From Acidobacteriota bacterium (GTDB lineage Bacteria > Acidobacteriota > Terriglobia > Acidiferrales > UBA7541): 64,000 nt of DNA. Shown here in pieces: positions 1-8,777 of this stretch; the stretch's first letter is position 1, and every line of letters begins with the position of its first letter. Both the position numbers and the translations under genes were made by a program. Location of the stretch: positions 146,708 to 210,707 of the forward strand of contig JABCZN010000007.1 in NCBI GenBank assembly GCA_013289665.1, in the 5' to 3' direction. The notes beneath the pieces were generated by a model. That model made no database searches, had not been told where the DNA came from, and worked only from the letters and a program-made list of their open reading frames with translations.

Positions 1-935
1 GAATTGGCCAGACGAAGCTCGGCGTGTTGCTGTGGAGCGAGTTGCGCGCGCACTTGCTGGGCAATGGCGTAGGCCACCTCACCTTGTAGTTTGAGGACAT
101 CGCCAAGATCGCGGTCGTATGTCTCTGCCCAGAGGTGCTGGTCCGTGGGCGCTTGTATTAGCTGGGCGGTGACCCGCACGCGTTGCCCCGAACGAACCAC
201 CGATCCTTCAACGATGGCCGTCACGTTCAACTCGCGCGCAATTTCCGGCAGGCTCTTTTTCGTGCCTTTGTAAGGCATGACCGAAGTTCGGGAAATCACG
301 CGTAGCGAGCCGATCCCGGCGAGGTCAGTAATCAACTGGTCAGTCATTCCATCCGCGAAGAATTCCTCGGATGGATCGCCGGACAAATTGTCGAGTGGCA
401 GAACCGCGATCGAATCCAAGCGTGGGGCCGCACTTGTATGCCGGGGCATGGTGCGGGCCAGCCAGAAGGCGGTGCCTATGACGAATGCCGCAAGGATCCC
501 CCCAGCCCACATTGCCTGAGATGGCGGGCGCTTCGATTCGGCAGACGCTCGGCGGGGCTCCTCGGGATGCGCCGCAGGAGAAGGAGACACGGCCTCCACG
601 GTCTCAACCGGCGCGATGAACCGGTACCCCCGGCGCGGAAGCGTTTCAATGTATCGCGGCATCTCGGCAGAGTCGCCGAGCACCTCGCGAAGGCGCGCAA
701 TCGCATTGTGAAGACTGTGGTCGAAATCGACGAAGGTATCGGCCGCCCAAATCTGTCTCCGCAGCTCCTCACGCGTGACCACGTCGCCCGCGCCATTTAG
801 CAGCGCGGCCAGGAGCTGCAGCGGTTGACCCTGCAGGCGCAGCCTTACGCCGTGCTTGCGCAGTTCGCCCGCACGGGTATCCAGTTGAAAATCGCCGAAA
901 CGGAATCGCGGGGCGCCTGGTGGAGAGGTAGGCAT
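1..935 (-). CDS. CadC-like winged-helix transcriptional regulator with TolB-like/adenylate-cyclase-associated periplasmic domain, truncated at the window edge
   Basis: Manual minus-strand translation from ATG at 935: MPTSPPGAPRFRFGDFQLDTRAGELRKHGVRLRLQGQPLQLLAALLNGAGDVVTREELRRQIW...PRRGYRFIAPVE, then a TM segment and VLPLDNLSGDPSEEFFADGMTDQLITDL...VEGSVVRSGQRVRVTAQLIQ. Open to position 1; missing from the ORF track because it runs off the edge. Confidence 0.85.
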   Translation of the reverse strand, partial: MPTSPPGAPRFRFGDFQLDTRAGELRKHGVRLRLQGQPLQLLAALLNGAGDVVTREELRRQIWAADTFVDFDHSLHNAIARLREVLGDSAEMPRYIETLPRRGYRFIAPVETVEAVSPSPAAHPEEPRRASAESKRPPSQAMWAGGILAAFVIGTAFWLARTMPRHTSAAPRLDSIAVLPLDNLSGDPSEEFFADGMTDQLITDLAGIGSLRVISRTSVMPYKGTKKSLPEIARELNVTAIVEGSVVRSGQRVRVTAQLIQAPTDQHLWAETYDRDLGDVLKLQGEVAYAIAQQVRAQLAPQQHAELRLAN

Positions 936-1186
936 AGCAGGGCCAAAAGAGTCCGCGAAGCTTACCACATTCCCTTGTTGACCAGCGCAGGGTTTTGGTT
1001 ATGGCGAGAAGGCCTTTTCCTTCAATAGGTTGAGGATGGAGATAACTTTGGGAAGGGATGGGGGTAACAGGGATTGACTCTGTTCCTAGTCGGCAGCGAG
1101 AGTGGCCGTGACATTGTGCTCGCCAAGCAGCGTAGCCAAAACCCAGCGCTGAATTCGCGGGCGGATTGATTAAGGAGAGGAAAACC

Positions 1187-1729
1187 ATGACGAGCCCATT
1201 CGTGAAACTCGGTTTCGCTGTTGCGTGTTTTCTTTTTGTGGGAATGATGGACCATGACAAACCTTCAGTTCCCGCACAGGTGGTGGCTTTAGACGAATGC
1301 GATCCCGCAACCTTTAATGCTGCAAACGCTGCTGGGCCGGGTTTCTGCAAAAACGTGGCGCTTGGAGCGTCCACACAGTTTTCGACGTTATTTACAGAAG
1401 CGCAGGGAGGAAATCCCGATCGGAAATGGGATTTCGAACCCGACACGCTCACAGTCGACGAAGGAACCCCGATTATCGCGGTGGACCAGGGCGGCGAGCC
1501 GCATACCTTCACGGAGGTGGCACAGTTCGGTGGCGGTTTTATCGGAGGGCTCAATGGGCCAAACGAGACGACCGTTCCTGAATGCGCTGGTGGCTTTTCA
1601 AGAGTCGAAGTAGCCAGAACGCGCATCCTGCAGGGCAGCCAACGCCAGGTGACGGGCCTTTCGAAAGGTGAACATCTTTTTCAGTGCTGCATCCATCCCT
1701 GGATGCGCATGAAAGTCGAAGTCAAATAA
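1187..1729 (+). CDS. secreted cupredoxin-like (plastocyanin-type) protein
   Basis: Signal peptide; HTF motif and C-terminal C-C-I-H-P-W-M (CxxHxxM copper site pattern). Confidence 0.65.
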   Translation: MTSPFVKLGFAVACFLFVGMMDHDKPSVPAQVVALDECDPATFNAANAAGPGFCKNVALGASTQFSTLFTEAQGGNPDRKWDFEPDTLTVDEGTPIIAVDQGGEPHTFTEVAQFGGGFIGGLNGPNETTVPECAGGFSRVEVARTRILQGSQRQVTGLSKGEHLFQCCIHPWMRMKVEVK

Positions 1730-1758
1730 CCTCTTGTCGAACGTGCGCGTTCAGATTG

Positions 1759-1825
1759 TGGCCCCAGCCGTTGTGGCAGCACTTGCGGGTGGCAGATGTC
1801 GTGCTTAGTGCGACGGTTGGGGCCA
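1759..1825. repeat. inverted repeat / stem-loop downstream of the cupredoxin gene
   Basis: tggccccagccgttg (1759-1773) pairs with cgacggttggggcca (1811-1825), nearly fully complementary. Confidence 0.45.
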
Positions 1826-2063
1826 TAGGATCAGGTCAAGGGTCCAGAGCACGAGCAAACTGGAAGTTACCGGTTCCTCCGCCGGATTCGTGCGGGGAGG
1901 CACGCTTTTGTTGAACTGGTCCGGCCTCCTTTCCGGTGGTCGGCTACGGGAGGGAACGTCAGGGGAGTCTGGTGTGCTTGGCAAAACATGTCCGTTCGGA
2001 CGGGGGACCCCCCGTCGGGGATGTATTGCGCCGCAGCTTTGTCGTGAATATCATTGGTACCAA

Positions 2064-2360
2064 ATGTCCGCATCGTCTGCCAGTTTTCCAAAAACAATTT
2101 GGGCACTTCTGTTTGGGCTTGTAGCGGGTTTCGCAGCGATCGTGGTTATCGTTCTCGGATGTATCTTTCTGGGATTAGTCGCCGGATGGGTGTTTGGTTT
2201 TTTGGGTTGGAAGCAATTGGGCGATCAGGCTAGCATAGCCGGACTATCTTCCATCTACTTCACCGTTCCCATCGGTCTTATAGTCGGGTTAATTGTCTGC
2301 TTCAAGGTGTCCACCAACCGTCGGCCGCAACAATCGGCGCCGCCAAATTCTAACTCTTGA
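2064..2360 (+). CDS. small hypothetical membrane protein
   Basis: ATG at 2064; two hydrophobic helices (MSASSASFPKTIWALLFGLVAGFAAIVVIVLGCIFLGLVAGWVFGFLG...). Confidence 0.5.
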   Translation: MSASSASFPKTIWALLFGLVAGFAAIVVIVLGCIFLGLVAGWVFGFLGWKQLGDQASIAGLSSIYFTVPIGLIVGLIVCFKVSTNRRPQQSAPPNSNS

Positions 2361-2508
2361 AGTCGATTCTTGCGCGTAGCCTGTCCGCTGGATAGCGGTT
2401 GGATCGGAGAGATTCTCGAATGTTCCTACCCGTGGCGATTTGCGGGAGCAATCCTCAAGGAGGTTGCGGCTCCAGCCGGATTCCTGTCAGACTGTTGTAG
2501 GAGCATTT

Positions 2509-2718
2509 ATGAACGAAGTAACCAGAAGGATAACGGAAGAGATCCTGGTTCGAGCGAACGAGGCAATTGGGCGCGGTGAAGCCAGAGGTCCAAAGCTTGA
2601 CCAGTGCTGGAAAAGGATCGACAAATTGAACGGCGGAATCGTCGGTCCAAAGTCATGGGAACAGATAAAGAGAATCGCGGAGCGCTCTCTGGCGGATGGG
2701 AAAGAACCGGAAGCTTAG
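2509..2718 (+). CDS. small hypothetical protein
   Basis: ATG at 2509, MNEVTRRITEEILVRANEAIGRGEARGPKLDQCWKRIDKL..., amphipathic composition. Confidence 0.4.
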   Translation: MNEVTRRITEEILVRANEAIGRGEARGPKLDQCWKRIDKLNGGIVGPKSWEQIKRIAERSLADGKEPEA

Positions 2719-2766
2719 GATACACCCAGTGACTACGGCCAGTAGCGCCAAAATCCGTTTGACCGG

Positions 2767-3007
2767 TTGAGCTCGCAGCGTTACTCAGGCCTTGCCCCTC
2801 GACTCGGTCGCGGCCTGCGCCTGGTACTCCCGCGCGGTCGCTGCCGGCGACGACCCCAACCTAGATCGCCTCAAAGCTCTTTCTCAGGTCATGACACGCG
2901 AACAACTCGACCAAGCCAATTCTCCAATCTCTGCGCAATCTTTTGCGCTTCGGTCTGACTCCGCTCCTTCCATCCCCGCCGCACGCTACCTTTTCTCCGA
3001 TCACTAA
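2767..3007 (+). pseudogene. remnant of a Sel1-repeat protein C-terminus
   Basis: Frame gives DSVAACAWYSRAVAAGDDPNLDRLKALSQVMTREQLDQA, resembling the last Sel1 repeat plus MT-x-EQ-x-xA tail; no upstream repeats or start region. Confidence 0.35.
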
Positions 3008-3277
3008 CGCAGCGAGTCTGTCGCGAGGCCCACACTTGTACCAGCACGGCGGCAAGGCAAAGTCCGCGGAATTGCAGTCGTTGCCGCGAACCCGTCCGGA
3101 ATAAACAGAATCGGTGGACGAATTGTCGCAGGCGTGGACATTTGGCTACAGGTCGAGGAGCCCCCAGAGCACAGCCAGGAATCATCCCGCAAACTGCGCG
3201 GCGTGGGGCGGCTGTGGCTGTGCCGCAGGACAGATTCGGAGGGCCGGGCAAACCCGGCCCAAGTACGGGCTAAGAGA

Positions 3278-4744
3278 TTAGGGGCGCGGCATGGAGTCGG
3301 AGGGCGACATCATGCGGTCGGGGAGAGGAAGGTTGGTTTCGCGGACGGGGCGATCGACTTCACCGGGGCGGGCGGGGGATTCCAAGCCGTCGGTGAGGAG
3401 GAACCCCTCAAGGGCGATGCCGGCGGTCCAAACATTTTCGAGGGCGACGATGTATTCGGCTTGAAGGTCGAAAAGTTTGCGCTGCGATTCTAGGACACGG
3501 GGGTTGGCGGCGAGCATGAGTCCATATTTTTCGACCATCAGGGTGTAGGCCTTTTTTGCGCGTGGGAGCATTTCTTCGCGGTATTCGAGAGCCACGAGTT
3601 TGGCGTTGGCATACTGATCGGCGGCGGTAGCGGCGCGGTCGCGGAGAGTGAGGGAGACGCGCTGCTTTTCGAGATTGGCGCGATCGAGCGAAGCGTTCGC
3701 GGCGGCGATGTTTCCCTGATTGCGATTGAAGATTGGAATTTGCAGGCCGACTTCGGCGATGCCTTCCCAGCCTTTGGCGTGGTTAGCGGTGTCGAGGACT
3801 TCGTTGTTGTATTCCATGCCGCCGCGGAGTTGGAGATCGGGGATGGATTCGCGTTGGGCGCGGACGAGTTCGGCGGAGGCCCGGGCGGCACTGGCGTCGG
3901 CGATGCGGTTGGCGGGAGACCGCGTGGCGATTGTATCGACGGCCTGGTCCTCGTTGAGGTCGGGCCAGTTGTGTTCGAGATCGCCGGAAACGGTGGAGAG
4001 GGGAAGATCGGGGCGGCCGAGAAGCGCCGTGAGGGAGCGCCACTCTTCGCGAAGCGTGTTTTCCTGCATGCGGGCGGAGATGCGAAGGCGTTGGGCGTCC
4101 ACTTCGGAGTCGAGGACTTCAGATTCGTCGGCCTGGCCGGTGTTCGAAAGCTGGCGCTGGGTGTCGGAGAAGCCTTGCTGAATTCTGGCCAGGTCGCGGC
4201 GGACGTCGAGAAGTTCCTGGGCGGCGAGAACGCGGAGGAAAGCGGTCTTCACGGAAGTTTCGACGCGGATTTTCTGTTCCTGGGCTTCGATTTCGGCGAG
4301 TTGCGTTTCTTTGGAGAAGACGTCACGGCTGCGGGCAATTTTTCCGGCAGTGACGATGGTTTGCTGGACGAAGAAGCCTTGCTTGCCGCCGCCTACGGAG
4401 CCGCCGCGAATTTCATCGCCCGTGTAGGCGACGGTGGGATTCGGGTAGAGGCCGGCTTGCTGCTGGCGGGCTTTGGAGGCGCGGATTTCGGCTTCGGCCT
4501 GGTGCAGAGTGGGATTGGATTCGGCGGCGATGCGCTGGGCTGCTTCCAGGGTGAGGAGGGGGGAGCTGGAATTCTCCTGGGCGCGGCCGAGGTGGGGGTA
4601 GACGGGTTGGACGATTGGGATGTTCATGTGGTGGTGGTCCATTTGGTCTTGCGGCATGTTCATGGGTTGTTGCGCTAACGAGGGGAAGAGGGCGGTCGTG
4701 AGCAGGAGTGCTAGAGTGGCGAACTTTTCTGAGACGCGTTGCAT
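3278..4744 (-). CDS. TolC-family outer-membrane efflux protein (CzcC/CusC-like)
   Basis: Signal peptide, Met/His-rich N-terminus (MNMPQDQMDHHHMN), coiled-coil heptads and LTLEAAQRIAAESNPTLHQAEAEIRASKARQQQAGLYPNP. Confidence 0.85.
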   Translation of the reverse strand: MQRVSEKFATLALLLTTALFPSLAQQPMNMPQDQMDHHHMNIPIVQPVYPHLGRAQENSSSPLLTLEAAQRIAAESNPTLHQAEAEIRASKARQQQAGLYPNPTVAYTGDEIRGGSVGGGKQGFFVQQTIVTAGKIARSRDVFSKETQLAEIEAQEQKIRVETSVKTAFLRVLAAQELLDVRRDLARIQQGFSDTQRQLSNTGQADESEVLDSEVDAQRLRISARMQENTLREEWRSLTALLGRPDLPLSTVSGDLEHNWPDLNEDQAVDTIATRSPANRIADASAARASAELVRAQRESIPDLQLRGGMEYNNEVLDTANHAKGWEGIAEVGLQIPIFNRNQGNIAAANASLDRANLEKQRVSLTLRDRAATAADQYANAKLVALEYREEMLPRAKKAYTLMVEKYGLMLAANPRVLESQRKLFDLQAEYIVALENVWTAGIALEGFLLTDGLESPARPGEVDRPVRETNLPLPDRMMSPSDSMPRP

Positions 4745-4823
4745 TTTTGGACTCCGATAGAAAGAAGAAAGATTTAACGCAGAGTTCGCTCGGAACGCAG
4801 AGTGTGCAGAGAAGCAGGAGGAT

Positions 4824-6179
4824 TTAGGAGCCATGGTGGTGCTCCTCGGGTTTGGGGGATTGGGAGTTGCGGATTAGGGATTGGATTTCCTCGTATTTTT
4901 GGTCGGGGAGGACGCGGACCATGGTCATCATGCCCATCATCCCGGCGCTCCAGTTGGCGGGGAGGCCGTGGGTTTCAGGTTTCGTGACTCCTTCGGCATT
5001 GTCCATGGCCATTTCCATGAAGGCGTCTTGCGGGAAGCCGGGGACGGAGTTGGCGTTTCTGGCGATGGGGGAGTGGTGGACATGCTCGACACCGATGGCG
5101 TTGGCAAGAGTCTGCATTTGGCTGAGGGCTTTGGCGTCGCTGGTGCTGGCGGTCTGGATCTGACGGTTGCCGAGCAGGTCCATCATGCTGTTCATCATGT
5201 GATGGGGAAGGTGGCAGTGGATCATCCAGTCGCCGGGATATCTGGCTTCGAACTCGACGACTTTGGCTTGCGCGACGCCAACAAGGACGGTGTTGGTGGG
5301 ATACCAGGTAGATTCAGGAGCGCGGCCGCCTTCGGTGCCGGTGATGACGAACTGGTTGCCGTGGAGGTGGATTGGATGGTGGTCCATGCCGAGATTAACG
5401 AAGCGGAGACGAACGCGGCTGCCGAGTCGCGCGATGAGCGGCGTGGTGGACGGGGCGGAGAGGCCGTTGAAGGTGAGCCAGTTGAATTCCATGGATGCGG
5501 TGTTGGGAACGGTGTTGGACGGGAGGATGGCCCATTCCTGGAGGACGATGGCGTAGTCGTGATCGGTGTGTGGGGCGTAGGCAGATTGCGGATGGGCGAT
5601 GAAAAGGCCGAGGAGGCCGATCATTTCCTGCATGGCGCTGTGGGCGTGATAGAAAAAAGTGCCTTCCTGGTGGACGGTGAATTCGTAGGTGTAGGTTTCG
5701 CCTGGAGCGATGGGTTTCTGGCTGATGAAGGGGACGCCATCCTGTTCGATGGGGACTTCGAGACCGTGCCAGTGCATGGAAGTGCTTTCGGGTAAGGCAT
5801 TTTCGACGACGATGCGGACGCGGTCGCCCTGCGTGACCTGGATGGTGGGGCCGGGGCAGGAGCCGTTGTATCCCCAGGCGTCGATGGTTTTGAAGGGAGC
5901 GATTTTGCGCTTCACGGGTTCGGCGCGGAGGCGGAAGACTTTTATGGGGCCGTCGAGAGTGAAAGGGAGATCGGGGACGTCGGGAGTAATGACGGGGACG
6001 TGGGGACGAGCGTGGGAAGGCGCGGACTTGGTTTTTGTCGCGGCGTAATGGTGGGGAGGATTTTGATCATTGGGTGGGGTGCTTGCTGTTTGGGTGGCGT
6101 CGAGGCGACCGCTTAGACCGAAGAGGCCGGCGGCGAAGACGGCGGCCTCTTGAAAAAAATTCCTGCGAGAGCTGCTCAT
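4824..6179 (-). CDS. multicopper oxidase (laccase/CopA-like), secreted
   Basis: Tat-like N-terminus SSSRRNFFQEAAV; copper motifs HWHG, HAHSAMQ, HPIHLHGNQF, HCHLPHHMMNSMM; Met/His-rich tail. Confidence 0.9.
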   Translation of the reverse strand: MSSSRRNFFQEAAVFAAGLFGLSGRLDATQTASTPPNDQNPPHHYAATKTKSAPSHARPHVPVITPDVPDLPFTLDGPIKVFRLRAEPVKRKIAPFKTIDAWGYNGSCPGPTIQVTQGDRVRIVVENALPESTSMHWHGLEVPIEQDGVPFISQKPIAPGETYTYEFTVHQEGTFFYHAHSAMQEMIGLLGLFIAHPQSAYAPHTDHDYAIVLQEWAILPSNTVPNTASMEFNWLTFNGLSAPSTTPLIARLGSRVRLRFVNLGMDHHPIHLHGNQFVITGTEGGRAPESTWYPTNTVLVGVAQAKVVEFEARYPGDWMIHCHLPHHMMNSMMDLLGNRQIQTASTSDAKALSQMQTLANAIGVEHVHHSPIARNANSVPGFPQDAFMEMAMDNAEGVTKPETHGLPANWSAGMMGMMTMVRVLPDQKYEEIQSLIRNSQSPKPEEHHHGS

Positions 6180-6295
6180 GGAATCCTCCGGGTAAATGGC
6201 CAGAACTGTTTGGATGTTTGTGAGACAAGGCCTGGCCATTGTTGGCCTTGTGCAAATTCCAATCGGGAGAAAGGGGAACGCTTAGGAAGAGCGAA

Positions 6296-6718
6296 TCAGA
6301 GACGGAGAGGTGCGTTTAAAAGGACCGAGCCGGAATCGCCGGGAGAGGAATCTCGGATGGGGATTCGAACCGCATTTAGATCGTCGACTGGCGGGAAGGA
6401 AGGAACATTCTGAGTTGCGGAGAGCCGGGAAGAACCGTAACTGGAAGCCGCGGGGAGCAAACGTTGTTGCTGCGAGCGGAGAAGGGTCAGGAACGAATCG
6501 GTTGGTACGCAGGAGAGCGCAGGAGTGGGTGCGAGTGTGCGGAAACCATGGGACTCGGCGGAATGATGGTGACAGCCTGGGGCCGAGTTTTGATGCGAGT
6601 TCACTTGGAAGCAGGAAAACAGGGTGCAGCGTGTAGTGCACAGAGGGACGGCCAGAAGGCAGAGCACAAGGACCAGGGAACCGAACCGAGCGAATTCGCG
6701 ATGTGCACGACCGAACAC
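6296..6718 (-). CDS. hypothetical Cys/His-containing membrane-anchored protein upstream of the copper module
   Basis: ORF with N-terminal hydrophobic segment (LVLVLCLLAVPLC) and HQNSAPGCHHHSAESHG; same strand as the copper genes. Tentative. Confidence 0.35.
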   Translation of the reverse strand: MFGRAHREFARFGSLVLVLCLLAVPLCTTRCTLFSCFQVNSHQNSAPGCHHHSAESHGFRTLAPTPALSCVPTDSFLTLLRSQQQRLLPAASSYGSSRLSATQNVPSFPPVDDLNAVRIPIRDSSPGDSGSVLLNAPLRL

Positions 6719-6754
6719 CGTTCTATTGTACGCGTACCCAGGTTGAAGTTGAGG

Positions 6755-7636
6755 TCAAAATTTGTTGCGAAAGAGAGCGTGATTGATATCGGGCCAAAAT
6801 TCCTTGGCGATGTTGCTGGCGGCGTCCTGAACCATTTGGCTGAGCCAGCGCTGGTAGGTCTTCACCCACACGTTGGTATCCGCGGAATAGTAGGAATTGC
6901 TAATGCCCGAGGCTGCTCCGGCGCCGACGAACTCGGAAAGATTGAACGTGCTGTCACCCGAATCCTTTCTGGTGATAAGCAGACGGCTTACGGCATAGCC
7001 GGTGCGTTTGAAGAATCCCCCCTTGCCGAGTGTGTAGTAGCGCGGGTCTTCCTTCGTCAAGGTGGGGACGACCGCTTCCACCATGTAATTCTCGATAGTC
7101 CCGTCGGCGAAGGTGTGCGCAAAGTAGTTTCCGTAGCCGGAAGCGCCTTGACCAAAGGACGGCTCAGACTTTCCGGCCATAGAGACACCGGCGAGCATAC
7201 CCTCGTAAATGAAGCTGGAGTAATCGAAGCTATCCTGAGTAGCCAACCAGAATTTTTCCTTGAAACTCTGAGGCGGCAAATAAGTGTTAGCGCTGACGGA
7301 ACGGTAATTGGGGATGATCCACAGGATGCGCTTGGTCTGCTGGACGGAGTCATCGGGATCAACTTTGGGATGAGGGGAATCCACCTTCGCTGCATTGCGG
7401 TCCGTGGTGGCGGAAGAGCCGGACGAAGTCTTGGATTGGGAGGGATCCTGGGGGCCGGCCGATGCCTCCGGGCCGGGGGAGGATGGGGCCTGACCGTATT
7501 CGGAGTCGTCCATTCCGGCGTTTTCCTGGACGGCTGGATTGGACTGCAGTTCCTGGGCGAAGAGATGTGGGCCGAAGCCCACCCTGGCTGTCAGAAAAAC
7601 AGCGATAAGAAATCTCATAAAAGATCGGCGTGACAC
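6755..7636 (-). CDS. secreted conserved hypothetical protein
   Basis: Signal peptide, long ORF, ordered C-terminal domain (PNYRSVSANTYLPPQSFKEKFWLATQDSFDYSSF...). Confidence 0.75.
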   Translation of the reverse strand: MSRRSFMRFLIAVFLTARVGFGPHLFAQELQSNPAVQENAGMDDSEYGQAPSSPGPEASAGPQDPSQSKTSSGSSATTDRNAAKVDSPHPKVDPDDSVQQTKRILWIIPNYRSVSANTYLPPQSFKEKFWLATQDSFDYSSFIYEGMLAGVSMAGKSEPSFGQGASGYGNYFAHTFADGTIENYMVEAVVPTLTKEDPRYYTLGKGGFFKRTGYAVSRLLITRKDSGDSTFNLSEFVGAGAASGISNSYYSADTNVWVKTYQRWLSQMVQDAASNIAKEFWPDINHALFRNKF

Positions 7637-7860
7637 TATCCCCCCAATTGGCTCAAAATTGACGATGGCGCGGCGGCCTAGAACGGCAAGCTTTTTTGCT
7701 GCGAACCGGCCCGCAACTGGAAAGTATTGGATTCATGAACAAGGCTTCGGGATGCATCGCTTCAGAGATTGGAAGATAGGGGACCCCAGGCCCTCCGCGA
7801 GGGGTTAGCCGTTGACTCCGGAGGGGGACGGAAATAGTATCGGCCATCGAGGAGTGTCCC

Positions 7861-8223
7861 ATGATTCTCGATGTGCAGAAGAAACAGGCGACGCCAGAGA
7901 TCGTAGTTTTGGAATTACACGGGCGATTGTTGATGGGAAACGACAGCCGCCAGGTGGAGTGGTCGATTGCCGAGCTGCTGAAGGAAGGGGCGAAGAAAGT
8001 CGTGGTGGATTTGCGGGAGTTGGATGCGATTGACAGCACGGGAGTGGGGATTCTGGTGATGTGCAACGCGAAGCTGCAGAAAGCTGGCGGAGTGATGAGG
8101 ATTGTATCGAGCGACGGGATTGTGGAGAGCACGCTGCAGATGACGCATGTGGACCGGATTGTGAAGTTTTTCGAGACGGTGGAAGCGGCGAGCGAGAAGT
8201 TTGAGGCGGCGGCGGGGGGATAA
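7861..8223 (+). CDS. STAS-domain anti-sigma factor antagonist
   Basis: VVDLRELDAIDSTGVGILVMCNAKLQKAGGVMRIV matches the STAS signature. Confidence 0.85.
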   Translation: MILDVQKKQATPEIVVLELHGRLLMGNDSRQVEWSIAELLKEGAKKVVVDLRELDAIDSTGVGILVMCNAKLQKAGGVMRIVSSDGIVESTLQMTHVDRIVKFFETVEAASEKFEAAAGG

Positions 8224-8267
8224 TGAGCGGTGAACGATCCGTTGGGAGATGGAATTGCGGACAGTTT

Positions 8268-8615
8268 CTACTGAAATGACGCGACGGCGGCGGCCTCGTC
8301 GTCATAGGTGGTGAAGAGATTGAGCAGGCCGACCATCTTCAGCGTCTGCATCGTGAATTTGGAGGGTTTCAGCAGGCGGATGGCGCCGCCGGCTTGCTTG
8401 GCGGTGGTGAGATGGCGGACCAACATGCCGATGCCGCTGGAATCAATTGTCGGGACGCCTTCGAGGTCGAGAATAATTTTGGAGTGACCCTGGCCCAGAA
8501 GTTCAGTGATGGTGGCGTTGAAGCGGTCGAGTGCCTGCCCCATGCTGAGGCGGCCAGCGAGCTTGACGACTTTGATTCCGTCCAAAGTTTTGGTATCAAT
8601 ATCCAACGTTGCCAC
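8268..8615 (-). CDS. STAS-domain anti-sigma factor antagonist
   Basis: GTG start at 8615; ILDLEGVPTIDSSGIGMLVRHLTTAKQAGGAIRLL. Confidence 0.85.
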   Translation of the reverse strand: MATLDIDTKTLDGIKVVKLAGRLSMGQALDRFNATITELLGQGHSKIILDLEGVPTIDSSGIGMLVRHLTTAKQAGGAIRLLKPSKFTMQTLKMVGLLNLFTTYDDEAAAVASFQ

Positions 8616-8777
8616 CCCCTCGCGGCCGGGGATCGAGCTGTGTCCGCCGCATTGACACCCCAGTATGGCTTTGTTACAGTGCGCGGACAACTTAGATAAT
8701 CTTGGGACAAAAAGCAAGAAAGGCAGCGGGCTGGTGACTTTCCCCCGCGATCCTGTCACCAGACGGAAGGTCGGACG

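Noticed and set aside
3740-4678. 312-aa plus-strand ORF
   Set aside because: Gly/Phe/Asp-rich shadow of the TolC-like gene.
6340-6400. tRNA-like T-loop (GGTTCGAATCC on the minus strand)
   Set aside because: No acceptor, D or anticodon stems could be assembled and the T stem has a mismatch; isolated 11-mer match.
6464-7633. 389-aa plus-strand ORF
   Set aside because: Antisense to the signal-peptide-bearing protein 6755-7636; no start context or domain.
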